Source of the DNA: Actinomycetota bacterium
GTDB lineage: Bacteria; Actinomycetota; Actinomycetes; Nanopelagicales; Nanopelagicaceae
Length of the DNA stretch: 5,403 nt
Direction: 5' to 3'
NCBI GenBank assembly: GCA_947488645.1
Contig: CANLAC010000085.1
Location: 1-5,403 of the forward strand
The position numbers and the translations under genes were made by a program. Below the pieces are notes generated by a model. That model was not told the DNA's origin, searched no databases, and saw only the letters and a program-made list of their open reading frames with translations. Numbering within the stretch: the first letter of the stretch is position 1; each line of letters begins with the position of its first letter. Of the stretch, positions 1 through 5,403 are shown piece by piece.

Positions 1-361
1 TGATTAGTCCTTCAAGAACAACAAGACCCATTGCTGCAGCCCATGTCATCTGTGAAGCGATACCAACTGCAACGAAGGTGTTAAGTCCCAAACCTGTAGC
101 TAGTGCGAGCGGATAGTTCGCAACTGAACCCATGAGAATTGTCAATACACCTGCGACTAGTGCAGTTGTTGCTGCGACCATCGCTGGCGCAGGTGCAGCT
201 CCACCGAAGAGGAACTGACCGTTAACATCTGGTGAGTACGCCAGAATAATTGGGTTGAGGGCAACGATGTAAGCCATCGTGAAGAAAGTGACGAGTCCAC
301 CTCTAACCTCTTGGGCTACAGATGAACCTCGTTCCGAGATTTTAAAATATGAATCCAGCAT
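1..361 (-). CDS. NCS2/AzgA-type nucleobase (purine) permease, N-terminal part
   Basis: This is an inner-membrane nucleobase:cation symporter of the NCS2 (AzgA-like, COG2252) family, probably importing a purine base such as hypoxanthine, guanine or adenine. The gene is cut by the left edge. Only the first 120 residues are visible, against a usual 430-490. What can be read is the family's N-terminal signature: a short cytoplasmic start MLDSYFKISERGSS, then RGGLVTFFTMAYIVALNP (about residues 20-37, TM1), then VAATTALVAGVLTILMGSVANYPLALATGLGLN (about 62-95), where the ANYPLALA-GLGLN segment is typical of the family, and then a third hydrophobic stretch. The ATG at 361-359 is preceded by AGAAAGG at 8 nt. 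The gene lies 93 nt downstream of the YczE-type gene on the same strand, and the gap can form two hairpins. The family assignment is firm, but substrate cannot be told from this fragment. Confidence 0.93.
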   Translation of the reverse strand, partial: MLDSYFKISERGSSVAQEVRGGLVTFFTMAYIVALNPIILAYSPDVNGQFLFGGAAPAPAMVAATTALVAGVLTILMGSVANYPLALATGLGLNTFVAVGIASQMTWAAAMGLVVLEGLI

Positions 362-369
362 GAATGGAG

Positions 370-376
370 CCTTTCT
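370..376 (-). promoter_or_regulatory. Ribosome binding site of the NCS2 permease
   Basis: The minus strand reads AGAAAGG followed by an 8-nt spacer and the ATG at 361. This supports the chosen start, which also begins the protein exactly where family members begin. The AT-rich stretch just upstream (377-386) looks single-stranded, so the site should be open unless the neighbouring hairpins rearrange. Confidence 0.6.
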
Positions 377-386
377 AATTTTGTTA

Positions 387-425
387 ACGGGGGTGTTTGC
401 GACCCCGTGTGCGATAGGGCGCACA
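387..425 (-). promoter_or_regulatory. Two tandem hairpins in the permease leader (possible cis-acting RNA or weak terminator)
   Basis: On the minus strand the 93-nt gap between the YczE-type stop and the permease start contains two adjacent hairpins. The first is TGTGCG / CGCACA (425-420 with 413-408) around the hexaloop CCCTAT. The second is ACGGGGT (408-402) paired with ACCCCCGT (394-387), with one bulged C and the 7-nt loop CGCAAAC. They share the base at 408, so the closing pairs compete slightly. A third pairing, AGGG / CCCT, would overlap and exclude the first hairpin. No U-tract follows the second stem, so a classical intrinsic terminator is not supported. I do not see the purine-riboswitch core. 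Function is unknown: it could be a leader regulator, a processing or attenuation site, or chance. Confidence 0.35.
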
Positions 426-454
426 ACCCTGGGAAGATAAGTCGATCCTATGTG

Positions 455-1120
455 CTATCTAGAGGTAACTCTTGAAACGACTCCCAAGGAAATAGCGATG
501 GATTGTCCGATCAAGGTCGCGAACATGAGCGTGCCTAAGCCAACTGTCCCTCCAAGAAGCCAACCAGCTACCAAGACGGTGCCTTCAATGCCCAACCTCA
601 CCCGGCCAATGCGGACACCAGTTCTGTTATGCAGGGCGGTCATCAAGCCATCACGAGGTCCCGGACCTAGTCCACATGTTATGTACAACGCCGATCCAAT
701 TCCAACCATTGCGATACCAATTAGGCAATACACAATGCCCAATAGATATGAGTCTTGTGCAGGAAAGACTGTTACCCCTACTTGAATCGCTATCGCAATC
801 AAAGCAATGTTCGACAAGGTGCCAAAGCCAGGTTTTTCCTTTAAGGGAATCCAGAGCAGCAATACAAGAGTGCTAATTCCAAAAGTTGACCAGCCCATAG
901 TGATATCTAAACTATTTGAAACTCCCTGAGCTAGAACAGACCAAGGAGCATTACCAATCTGGCTTTGAATCAATAAGGAATCACCAAGTCCGAAAATGAA
1001 TAATCCGAAGAATAGAACTCCAGTGCGAAGAGGAGCGAGATCCCATCTCGATTTTCCGGTCCAAGGTGTGAAAGGAACGGTTTTGTGCGGACGCAGGAAC
1101 TCTAAAAATGGGTTGGACAT
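455..1120 (-). CDS. YczE/YyaS/YitT-family multi-pass membrane protein
   Basis: The product is a 221-residue integral membrane protein of the YczE family (COG2364), whose biochemical function is not established. A 30-residue cytoplasmic N-terminus is followed by hydrophobic segments at about 34-52, 78-94, 104-119, 127-147, 178-194 and 197-215. The family's most conserved stretch, YITCGLGPGPRDGLMTAL (146-163), is intact and is followed by the TGVRIGRVRLGIEG block (167-180) and GWLLGGTVGLGT (186-197). I chose the ATG at 1120 rather than the upstream in-frame ATG at 1162. The longer form would add 14 non-conserved residues lying inside the divergent DUF554 gene, whereas the 1120 start sits exactly 6 nt after a TATACT -10 box. 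No Shine-Dalgarno sequence precedes it, so the mRNA is probably leaderless. The permease gene follows 93 nt downstream and may be co-transcribed. Confidence 0.9.
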   Translation of the reverse strand: MSNPFLEFLRPHKTVPFTPWTGKSRWDLAPLRTGVLFFGLFIFGLGDSLLIQSQIGNAPWSVLAQGVSNSLDITMGWSTFGISTLVLLLWIPLKEKPGFGTLSNIALIAIAIQVGVTVFPAQDSYLLGIVYCLIGIAMVGIGSALYITCGLGPGPRDGLMTALHNRTGVRIGRVRLGIEGTVLVAGWLLGGTVGLGTLMFATLIGQSIAISLGVVSRVTSR

Positions 1121-1126
1121 TGCATG

Positions 1127-1132
1127 AGTATA
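1127..1132 (-). promoter_or_regulatory. -10 box for a leaderless transcript of the YczE-type gene
   Basis: The minus strand reads TATACT, then six bases (CATGCA), then the ATG at 1120. If the start codon's A is +1, the hexamer occupies -12 to -7, the canonical place for a sigma-70-type TANNNT box in leaderless actinobacterial genes. No purine-rich Shine-Dalgarno lies in the 20 bp before the ATG, and no convincing -35 is seen 16-18 bp upstream. The box shares its TATA core (1129-1132) with the oppositely directed box of the DUF554 gene. Confidence 0.65.
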
Positions 1133-1134
1133 AT
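1129..1134 (+). promoter_or_regulatory. -10 box for a leaderless transcript of the DUF554 gene
   Basis: The plus strand reads a perfect consensus TATAAT, then six bases (CAGCAT), then the ATG at 1141, again placing the hexamer at -12 to -7 if translation starts at +1. There is no Shine-Dalgarno and no clear -35. A TG dinucleotide lies two bases upstream (one base off the extended -10 spacing), and the same is true on the other strand, giving the near-palindrome TGAGTATAATCA at 1125-1136. Confidence 0.68.
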
Positions 1135-1140
1135 CAGCAT

Positions 1141-1872
1141 ATGTTTCCTGGCGTAGGCACAATCATAAATATTCTCACAATTATCTCCGGTGCTTCGCTG
1201 GGTGTCCTTGTAGGAAATCGAATGAATACACGCACTAGGACTTTATTAACTGATGTGTTGGGATTAGTCACCCTGCTTGGCGCAGGAAGTGCATTAATTC
1301 CATTGTGGTCTGACCGATACATCGACGCTTTGCCGCAAGGCTGGACACTTCTAGTCGTACTCGGGTCGCTGTTGATCGGTGGATTAATTGGTTCTGCCCT
1401 TAAGTTGGAAAATCGTTTGGATTCCTTGGGGGAGAACTTACGAATTAGATTTAAAGCATCAAGTGACTCACCATTTGTAGAAGGATTCGTGGCCGCCTCA
1501 CTCCTTTTTGCAATTGGTCCTCTAGCAATATTAGGAAGCATTAGCGATGGCATGGGTACAGGAATCGATCAACTTATCTTAAAAAGTACCCTCGACTTTT
1601 TTGCCGCAATGGCTTTTGCAACATCACTAGGCTGGGGAGTGGCCGTCTCGGCAATCCCAGTTGGTATCTATCAAGCTACTTGGACAGTCATTGGTTTTGG
1701 CTTAGGAGAAATTTTGGATGGTTATCAAGTTGATGCCATGACCATTGTCGGAGGAATAATGCTTATCTGCATTTCCTTTAGATTATTAAACATAAAAAAT
1801 GTTGCCGTGGGAAATCTTCTTCCCGCTCTTGCGATAGCACCAGTTTTTGCCTTGCTGGCTCATTCTCTTTAG
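1141..1872 (+). CDS. DUF554-family membrane protein
   Basis: The product is a 243-residue integral membrane protein of the DUF554 family (YdfK/YqgA-like, COG1811), thought to be a transporter but without a defined substrate. It opens with the family's GTIINILTIISGASLGVLVGNRM (about residues 6-28) and then VLGLVTLLGAGSAL (39-52). A second helix pair with an amphipathic LKLENRLDSLGENLRIRF (87-104) follows. The diagnostic EGFVAASLLFAIGPLAILGSISDG is at 114-137, and the AIPVGIYQATWT segment at 171-182. It ends with VGNLLPALAIAPV (223-235). The length is normal. An ATG at 1108 is in frame, but using it would overlap the divergent gene's N-terminus and place the TATAAT box inside the coding region, so 1141 is preferred. 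It is the only plus-strand gene in the window and ends 8 bp from the tail of the dehydrogenase gene. Confidence 0.93.
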   Translation: MFPGVGTIINILTIISGASLGVLVGNRMNTRTRTLLTDVLGLVTLLGAGSALIPLWSDRYIDALPQGWTLLVVLGSLLIGGLIGSALKLENRLDSLGENLRIRFKASSDSPFVEGFVAASLLFAIGPLAILGSISDGMGTGIDQLILKSTLDFFAAMAFATSLGWGVAVSAIPVGIYQATWTVIGFGLGEILDGYQVDAMTIVGGIMLICISFRLLNIKNVAVGNLLPALAIAPVFALLAHSL

Positions 1873-1880
1873 CGAGAAGG

Positions 1881-2921
1881 TCAGAATGTTGCAGCGTCAA
1901 TAACAAAGCGGTACTTAACATCACTTGCCACGGTCCGCTTATATGCTTCATTTATATAGGAAGCTTCAATAACTTCCACATCACTTACTATGGATTTTTC
2001 TCCACAGAAATCAAGCATCTCCTGCATTTCTGCAATTCCACCGATCATTGAGCCTGCAATGCAGCGGCGACCGTTGAGCAACGTACCCGCATGCACCTGA
2101 TACGGCTTGCCCGGTAGGCCTATAACCACCAGGGTGCCGTCAAGTCTCAACAAATTGAGATAGTCGCCAATTTCTAACTCAGCACTCACGGTGTTGAGAA
2201 TCAAATCAAATGACTTAGCAAGCGGAACTAGCGCACTAGCCTCCTTAGTTGAAACAAAGTGGTGAGCACCCATGGCTAGGGCATCTGCTTTCTTAGATGG
2301 TGAGTGCGATAAGACGGTTACTTGAGCACCCATGGCTACTGCAAACTTAACTCCCATGTGCCCTAGTCCGCCAAGGCCCATGACAGCCACTTTCATTCCC
2401 GGACCAACATTCCAGTGCTTAATGGGTGAGTACAAAGTAATTCCAGCACACAGCAGAGGCGCTACGCCTTCAAGAGGGAGATTATCTGGAATATTCACCG
2501 CGTAATCCTCATTGATGACAAAGTTATTTGAATAACCACCGAGAGCAACAGTCTTTCCGTCGCGTTCTAAACCGTTATATGTTCCAGTCATTCCTTCGAC
2601 GCAGTACTGCTGCAAACCTTGAACACAACTTGAGCATGTGCGACATGAATCTACAAAGACTCCGACGCCGATTTTGTCTCCAACTGAAAACTTCGTTACG
2701 GAAGCACCAATTCTGGTTACGATTCCCGCGATTTCATGGCCTGGAACCATAGGGAAAATTGCTGGACCCCATTCCTCGGCCACCTGGTGAATATCGCTGT
2801 GGCAGATTCCCGAGTATGAAACATCAAGTGCAACATCATGAGCACCAAGGTCACGACGATCAAATTCATGGCTTACGAGTGATGAACCAGCAGATAGAGC
2901 TGCATAGCCACGAGACTTCAT
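1881..2921 (-). CDS. Zinc-dependent, probably NADP(H)-linked alcohol/aldehyde dehydrogenase (CAD/YahK-like)
   Basis: The product is a 346-residue cytosolic medium-chain dehydrogenase/reductase of the cinnamyl-alcohol-dehydrogenase / YahK / ADH6 subgroup. These enzymes interconvert primary alcohols and aldehydes and often act as broad aldehyde reductases. Catalytic zinc ligands are visible: C40 in GICHSDIH, H62-E63 in VPGHEIAG, and C158 in LLCAGITLYSP. The structural-zinc lobe has C93, C96, C99 and C107. The Rossmann motif GLGGLGHMG is at 182-190, and the strand-2 tail SHSPSKK (205-211) resembles NADPH-preferring relatives, so the NADP preference is inference. The ATG at 2921 has a strong AAGGAG five bases upstream and starts where family members do. 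A longer frame reaching 3011 only reads back into tdk. The start lies 2 nt beyond the tdk stop, so the two are probably translationally coupled. The physiological substrate is unknown. Confidence 0.95.
   Translation of the reverse strand: MKSRGYAALSAGSSLVSHEFDRRDLGAHDVALDVSYSGICHSDIHQVAEEWGPAIFPMVPGHEIAGIVTRIGASVTKFSVGDKIGVGVFVDSCRTCSSCVQGLQQYCVEGMTGTYNGLERDGKTVALGGYSNNFVINEDYAVNIPDNLPLEGVAPLLCAGITLYSPIKHWNVGPGMKVAVMGLGGLGHMGVKFAVAMGAQVTVLSHSPSKKADALAMGAHHFVSTKEASALVPLAKSFDLILNTVSAELEIGDYLNLLRLDGTLVVIGLPGKPYQVHAGTLLNGRRCIAGSMIGGIAEMQEMLDFCGEKSIVSDVEVIEASYINEAYKRTVASDVKYRFVIDAATF
2263..2338 (-). repeat. 16-bp perfect direct repeat within the dehydrogenase gene
   Basis: The sequence TGAGCACCCATGGCTA (plus-strand reading) occurs at 2263-2278 and again at 2323-2338, exactly 60 bp apart and therefore in the same codon phase. 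It encodes the AMGA of VAMGAQ (about residues 195-200) and LAMGAH (215-220), the two flanks of the cofactor-binding strand-2 region. The amino-acid echo is normal for this fold, but identity at every codon is less expected. No function is implied. Confidence 0.6.
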
Positions 2922-2923
2922 TG

Positions 2924-3568
2924 TTACTCCTTGAAAGGTAGGGGGATCGATGATGTGTGTGCTGCGCCAGATACGCGCGCAGTTACCTGACGCATATGGT
3001 GCCGGCGGCACAATACTTCATAAGCAACATCAGCGCCTGTCGACACATCTCCAACAACTACTTGTTCACCTTCGACGACCATCACGCCACCAACAGTTCG
3101 TGCATTGTGTGTGGCACGTGATCCACACCAACACAGCGCCTCAACTTGAAGAGTGTTCACACGATCTGCCAGTTCAACGAGTCGGGCAGAACCGGGAAAA
3201 AGTTTTGTGCGAAAATCAGCCAAAATTCCAAAAGCAAAGACGTCGATACTCAACCCATCGACTATTCTCGCAAGTTGATCGATCTGCTCGCTTTCATAGA
3301 ATTGAGCTTCATCGCAAATTATGTAATCGATTCGCTCACCCATCGAGAGCTGATCCACGACCAACTTATGCAGATCCATGAGGGGTGTTACTTCAATTGC
3401 AGGACTTGAAAGACCGAGCCGACTTGAAATGACTCCTATTCCAGCTCGGTCATTGTTTGTGAAAATCAATCCAGTGCGACCGCGACTTTGGTGGTTATGT
3501 GCTGTTTGGAGGGCAAGTGTTGACTTGCCACTGTCCATAGTTCCACAGTAATAAATTAACTCGGCCAT
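2924..3568 (-). CDS. tdk: Thymidine kinase
   Basis: The product is a type II (TK1-like) thymidine kinase of 214 residues, a normal length. It phosphorylates thymidine to dTMP with ATP in the cytosol, as part of pyrimidine deoxynucleoside salvage. The P-loop is GTMDSGKST (9-17). The Walker B / catalytic region is DYIICDEAQFY (81-91), with E87 the likely catalytic base. FGILADFRTKLFPGS (113-127) corresponds to the phosphate/lasso-preceding motif, and ADRVNTLQVEALCWCGSRATHNART (134-158) carries the first zinc-ribbon pair, here C-x-C (C146, C148). C187 and H190 form the second pair. The wording of this segment is typical of actinobacterial enzymes. I chose the ATG at 3568 because AGGA lies 8 nt upstream and MAELIYYCGTMDSGKS is a clean N-terminus. 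The ATG at 3577 has AGG directly abutting it. The gene sits 21 nt after the acyltransferase stop and overlaps the dehydrogenase's ribosome binding site. Confidence 0.97.
   Translation of the reverse strand: MAELIYYCGTMDSGKSTLALQTAHNHQSRGRTGLIFTNNDRAGIGVISSRLGLSSPAIEVTPLMDLHKLVVDQLSMGERIDYIICDEAQFYESEQIDQLARIVDGLSIDVFAFGILADFRTKLFPGSARLVELADRVNTLQVEALCWCGSRATHNARTVGGVMVVEGEQVVVGDVSTGADVAYEVLCRRHHMRQVTARVSGAAHTSSIPLPFKE
2927..2932 (-). promoter_or_regulatory. Ribosome binding site of the dehydrogenase, inside the 3' end of tdk
   Basis: AAGGAG on the minus strand stands 5 nt before the ATG at 2921. The same bases encode the last two residues of thymidine kinase (Lys-Glu), just before its TAA at 2926-2924. 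This fixes the dehydrogenase start and makes termination-reinitiation coupling of the two genes likely. Confidence 0.85.
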
Positions 3569-3576
3569 AGAACGCA

Positions 3577-3580
3577 TCCT
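3577..3580 (-). promoter_or_regulatory. Ribosome binding site of tdk
   Basis: AGGA on the minus strand, within GGCAGGA, lies 8 nt before the ATG at 3568. It decides between two nearby in-frame ATGs: the 3577 ATG overlaps this element and would have no usable spacer. Confidence 0.55.
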
Positions 3581-3589
3581 GCCATAGCT

Positions 3590-5403
3590 CTAGGAAAATA
3601 GCCCCTTAGCAAGCAGAGCAGCTTCAAGTTGTGGCTTTAGAGCCAATGCTGCAGCGACAGAAATATGTGATGCATCACGATAGACGACATAGCCGTCTTG
3701 AATTGCAGGACAGATCTTTGAACACAACCATGGTGCTGGATCGATAACTTCAAAGCCTCGGATTACTTTCACAGGTGTTCTCTCAGTGGTGTTGCAAGAT
3801 TTCACATCACGGGATGCCAAGCAATTAGGAATATCTCGCAATGGCCTTGGTGTGTCACTGATGTAGATCAAGTGGTCAGAAGATCCTATAAGAGAAGTCA
3901 GCAAACGTTTTTGCCCATCCGTCCACCATTTATTCTCATCTGAGTAACCACTAGGGGGAGTGAAGTGCTGATAACTACTTAATACAACCGCAGCTGGACG
4001 GATCTGTTTGATGCGCGCGACTGATTTATCACGCCACGTTTCACAGTGGACATTCTTATATGCACCTTGATCGGCTCGCGGAATGTCTACAGATGGGCAG
4101 GCCGATTTAGTAAGTGAAACGAGTTTAAATCCTCTTTCATTGGCTAATTGCAGCAGCGTCGGAAACCATTGCGCAGCATGTGAATCACCATAGAGAACTA
4201 TTGTTGTCGCGGAGTTCAGATCACCGTAGGTGCACTCGCCAGACTCTGTCTCGCCATAATTTGAATGACAGTTGTCTCCGTATACCGCCGGTTTTTGCAT
4301 TACATCGATGAGATTGAACTTGTAGTTGGTGCCTTTAACGCTGATAATCGAAGTCGAGGTAGATGAAATAACGAAGCCTGCAATGAGTGAAATTATGGTT
4401 GTCGCGGCAAAGAACTGATAGATCTTCTTTCCGGGAATCTTCTTATGACGTATGGGTTGTTCGATGTACTTACTTGTGAAATGAGCCAAAACTATTGTGA
4501 GGATGATGCAAAATATCCGTTCCCGAATACGCAGCGGACGACCTAGGGCGCTGCTCGGCAAGACCAATGCTGGCCAATGCCATAGATATAACGGGTATGA
4601 GATAGCTCCAAGCCATTGGGATACTCGATTGTTGCTCAGATCGTTAAAGGCCCGAGGCCAGATGGAGATTGATCCGATAAGTACGGCGGTGGAAACAACT
4701 GGCAGCAACGCATTAATGCCTGGGAACGCGGTTTTCTCATCAAATCTAAGACTCGCTACAACGATCCCGATTAGGCCAAACCACGGAATGAATTTATTTC
4801 TCCAGAAGGTGTCTGGAACAAATAGAAGCAGCGCACCAAAACCAAGTTCCCAAGCTCTAGTTGGGAGAGAGTAAAAAGCCCAGATAGGAGATGTTTGTGT
4901 TTGGTAAATCGATAGAAGTAACGAGAGGAGTGTTGTTACTGCGATTCCGCGGAAGATTGCGCGCTTTCCATAGCGCGAGAGAAACAGAATGAATATCGGC
5001 CAGACAACGTAGAACTGTTCTTCTACAGCTAGTGACCAGTAGTGGATAAAGGGAGATGGGGTTGCATCCAGGTTCTGGTAATCATTTTCCCACCAGGCAA
5101 AGAGATAATTCGAGATATAGGCGGCAGCTGCGAAAAGATCTCGTCCTAAAGCATCTCGAGTAATTACTGGAAGTACGAACAGTCCAACTATCGCCGTTAC
5201 AAACAGTACAAAAACTGAGGTAGGAAGAAGTCGCTTTATGCGCCGTTGGTAAAAGGTTTGCAGATCCAATCTGCCCGTATTTTCTATCTCGCGCAGAATG
5301 AGACCTGTTATCAAGTATCCAGAGATCACATAAAAAATATCAACGCCAATAAAACCACCCGGCAGTAACCTGGCATGAAAGATTGTTACAAGGAGAGCAG
5401 CTA
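3590..5403 (-). CDS. Acyltransferase-3 / SGNH-hydrolase fusion (OafA/YrhL-type surface glycan O-acyltransferase), 5' end outside the window
   Basis: This is a membrane O-acyltransferase that probably transfers acetyl groups to a cell-wall or surface polysaccharide. The frame stays open to the right edge, so the start is missing; by comparison about 20-25 residues are lost. The 603 visible residues are numbered from the first whole codon. FHA (8-10) carries the likely catalytic His. PGGFIGVDIFYVISGYLITGLILRE is at 15-39, FYQRRIKRLLP at 50-60, and the signature YWSLAVEEQFYVVWP at 121-135. SYPLYLWHWP is at 268-277. About ten membrane helices precede a last one at about 326-348. An extracytoplasmic SGNH domain follows: GDSH at 405-408 (nucleophile S407), and D576-x-x-H579 in DASHIS as the catalytic Asp/His. 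All features of a functional fusion are present. Eight cysteines lie in the outer domain and only one in the membrane part. Stop TAG is at 3592-3590, and tdk follows after 21 nt. Acceptor glycan unknown. Confidence 0.95.
   Translation of the reverse strand, partial: AALLVTIFHARLLPGGFIGVDIFYVISGYLITGLILREIENTGRLDLQTFYQRRIKRLLPTSVFVLFVTAIVGLFVLPVITRDALGRDLFAAAAYISNYLFAWWENDYQNLDATPSPFIHYWSLAVEEQFYVVWPIFILFLSRYGKRAIFRGIAVTTLLSLLLSIYQTQTSPIWAFYSLPTRAWELGFGALLLFVPDTFWRNKFIPWFGLIGIVVASLRFDEKTAFPGINALLPVVSTAVLIGSISIWPRAFNDLSNNRVSQWLGAISYPLYLWHWPALVLPSSALGRPLRIRERIFCIILTIVLAHFTSKYIEQPIRHKKIPGKKIYQFFAATTIISLIAGFVISSTSTSIISVKGTNYKFNLIDVMQKPAVYGDNCHSNYGETESGECTYGDLNSATTIVLYGDSHAAQWFPTLLQLANERGFKLVSLTKSACPSVDIPRADQGAYKNVHCETWRDKSVARIKQIRPAAVVLSSYQHFTPPSGYSDENKWWTDGQKRLLTSLIGSSDHLIYISDTPRPLRDIPNCLASRDVKSCNTTERTPVKVIRGFEVIDPAPWLCSKICPAIQDGYVVYRDASHISVAAALALKPQLEAALLAKGLFS

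Noticed and set aside
387..425. A known purine, guanidine or preQ1 riboswitch in front of the NCS2 permease.
   Set aside because: The conserved cores I would expect (for example the purine three-way junction with its invariant junction bases, or paired ACGR tetraloops) are not present, so only a generic structured leader is reported.
450..785. A 111-codon plus-strand frame opposite the YczE-type gene.
   Set aside because: It is proline/threonine-rich low-information sequence antisense to a well-conserved membrane gene, with no ribosome binding site and no family resemblance.
1121..1162. N-terminal extension of the YczE-type protein from the upstream ATG at 1162.
   Set aside because: It would overlap the DUF554 coding region and put the TATACT box inside the gene; the extra 14 residues are not family-like.
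1861..1888. Small inverted repeats over the convergent gene ends: TTCTC/GAGAA (1863-1867 with 1874-1878) and an alternative CATTCT/AGAATG (1861-1866 with 1883-1888), which could be a bidirectional terminator in the 8-bp gap.
   Set aside because: The stems are only 5-6 bp and AT-containing, the two pairings exclude each other, and no T-tract follows on either strand. It is too weak to call a terminator; transcripts may simply overlap at their 3' ends.
2950..3381. A 143-codon plus-strand frame opposite tdk, with a second overlapping frame at 3146-3409.
   Set aside because: It is antisense to a clearly functional thymidine kinase. The composition (His, Gln, Arg rich) is that of a shadow frame.
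3569..3640. A possible internal promoter for tdk (TATTTT on the minus strand within the end of the acyltransferase gene).
   Set aside because: The nearest -35-like hexamer (TTGAAG) is about 21 bp away, too far, and nothing else supports it. Read-through from the acyltransferase is sufficient.
4497..4874. A 125-codon plus-strand frame opposite the acyltransferase.
   Set aside because: It lies opposite conserved membrane helices, with no initiation signal or recognisable domain.

Overview
The window looks like ordinary chromosome from a small-genome, moderate-to-low-GC actinobacterium. GC is in the mid-forties percent by eye (not counted). The N-terminus of the NCS2 permease and the thymidine kinase both read like actinobacterial versions. 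At least one intergenic region has -10 boxes placed for leaderless mRNAs, which are common in Actinobacteria. The freshwater acI / Nanopelagicales group is my best guess for origin, but this is inference and no marker gene is present.

Layout. (1) Left block, minus strand: a YczE/YitT-type membrane protein (455-1120), then a 93-nt gap with two predicted hairpins, then the first 120 codons of an NCS2/AzgA-type nucleobase permease that runs off the left edge (1-361). (2) A DUF554 membrane protein on the plus strand (1141-1872) is divergent from the YczE-type gene. Only 20 bp separate the two start codons, and they hold two overlapping, almost symmetric -10 boxes, each exactly 6 bp from its own ATG. 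(3) Right block, minus strand, one apparent operon read from the right edge: a surface-polysaccharide acyltransferase with a C-terminal SGNH esterase domain (5' end outside the window), thymidine kinase tdk, and a zinc alcohol/aldehyde dehydrogenase. Its 3' end meets the DUF554 gene tail to tail with 8 bp between them.

How the genes may work together. Two separate units touch nucleobase or nucleoside salvage (the NCS2 permease and tdk), but nothing shows they are co-regulated. tdk and the dehydrogenase are packed so tightly (2 nt apart, with the second gene's ribosome binding site inside tdk) that they are very probably co-translated, although their products have no obvious biochemical link. 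The acyltransferase probably modifies a cell-surface glycan.

The observation most worth a second look is the symmetric, shared-core divergent promoter at 1118-1143. It appears to start two leaderless mRNAs for two membrane proteins of unknown function and to make their transcription mutually exclusive. I found no RNA genes, insertion sequences, CRISPR arrays, or phage or defence genes.
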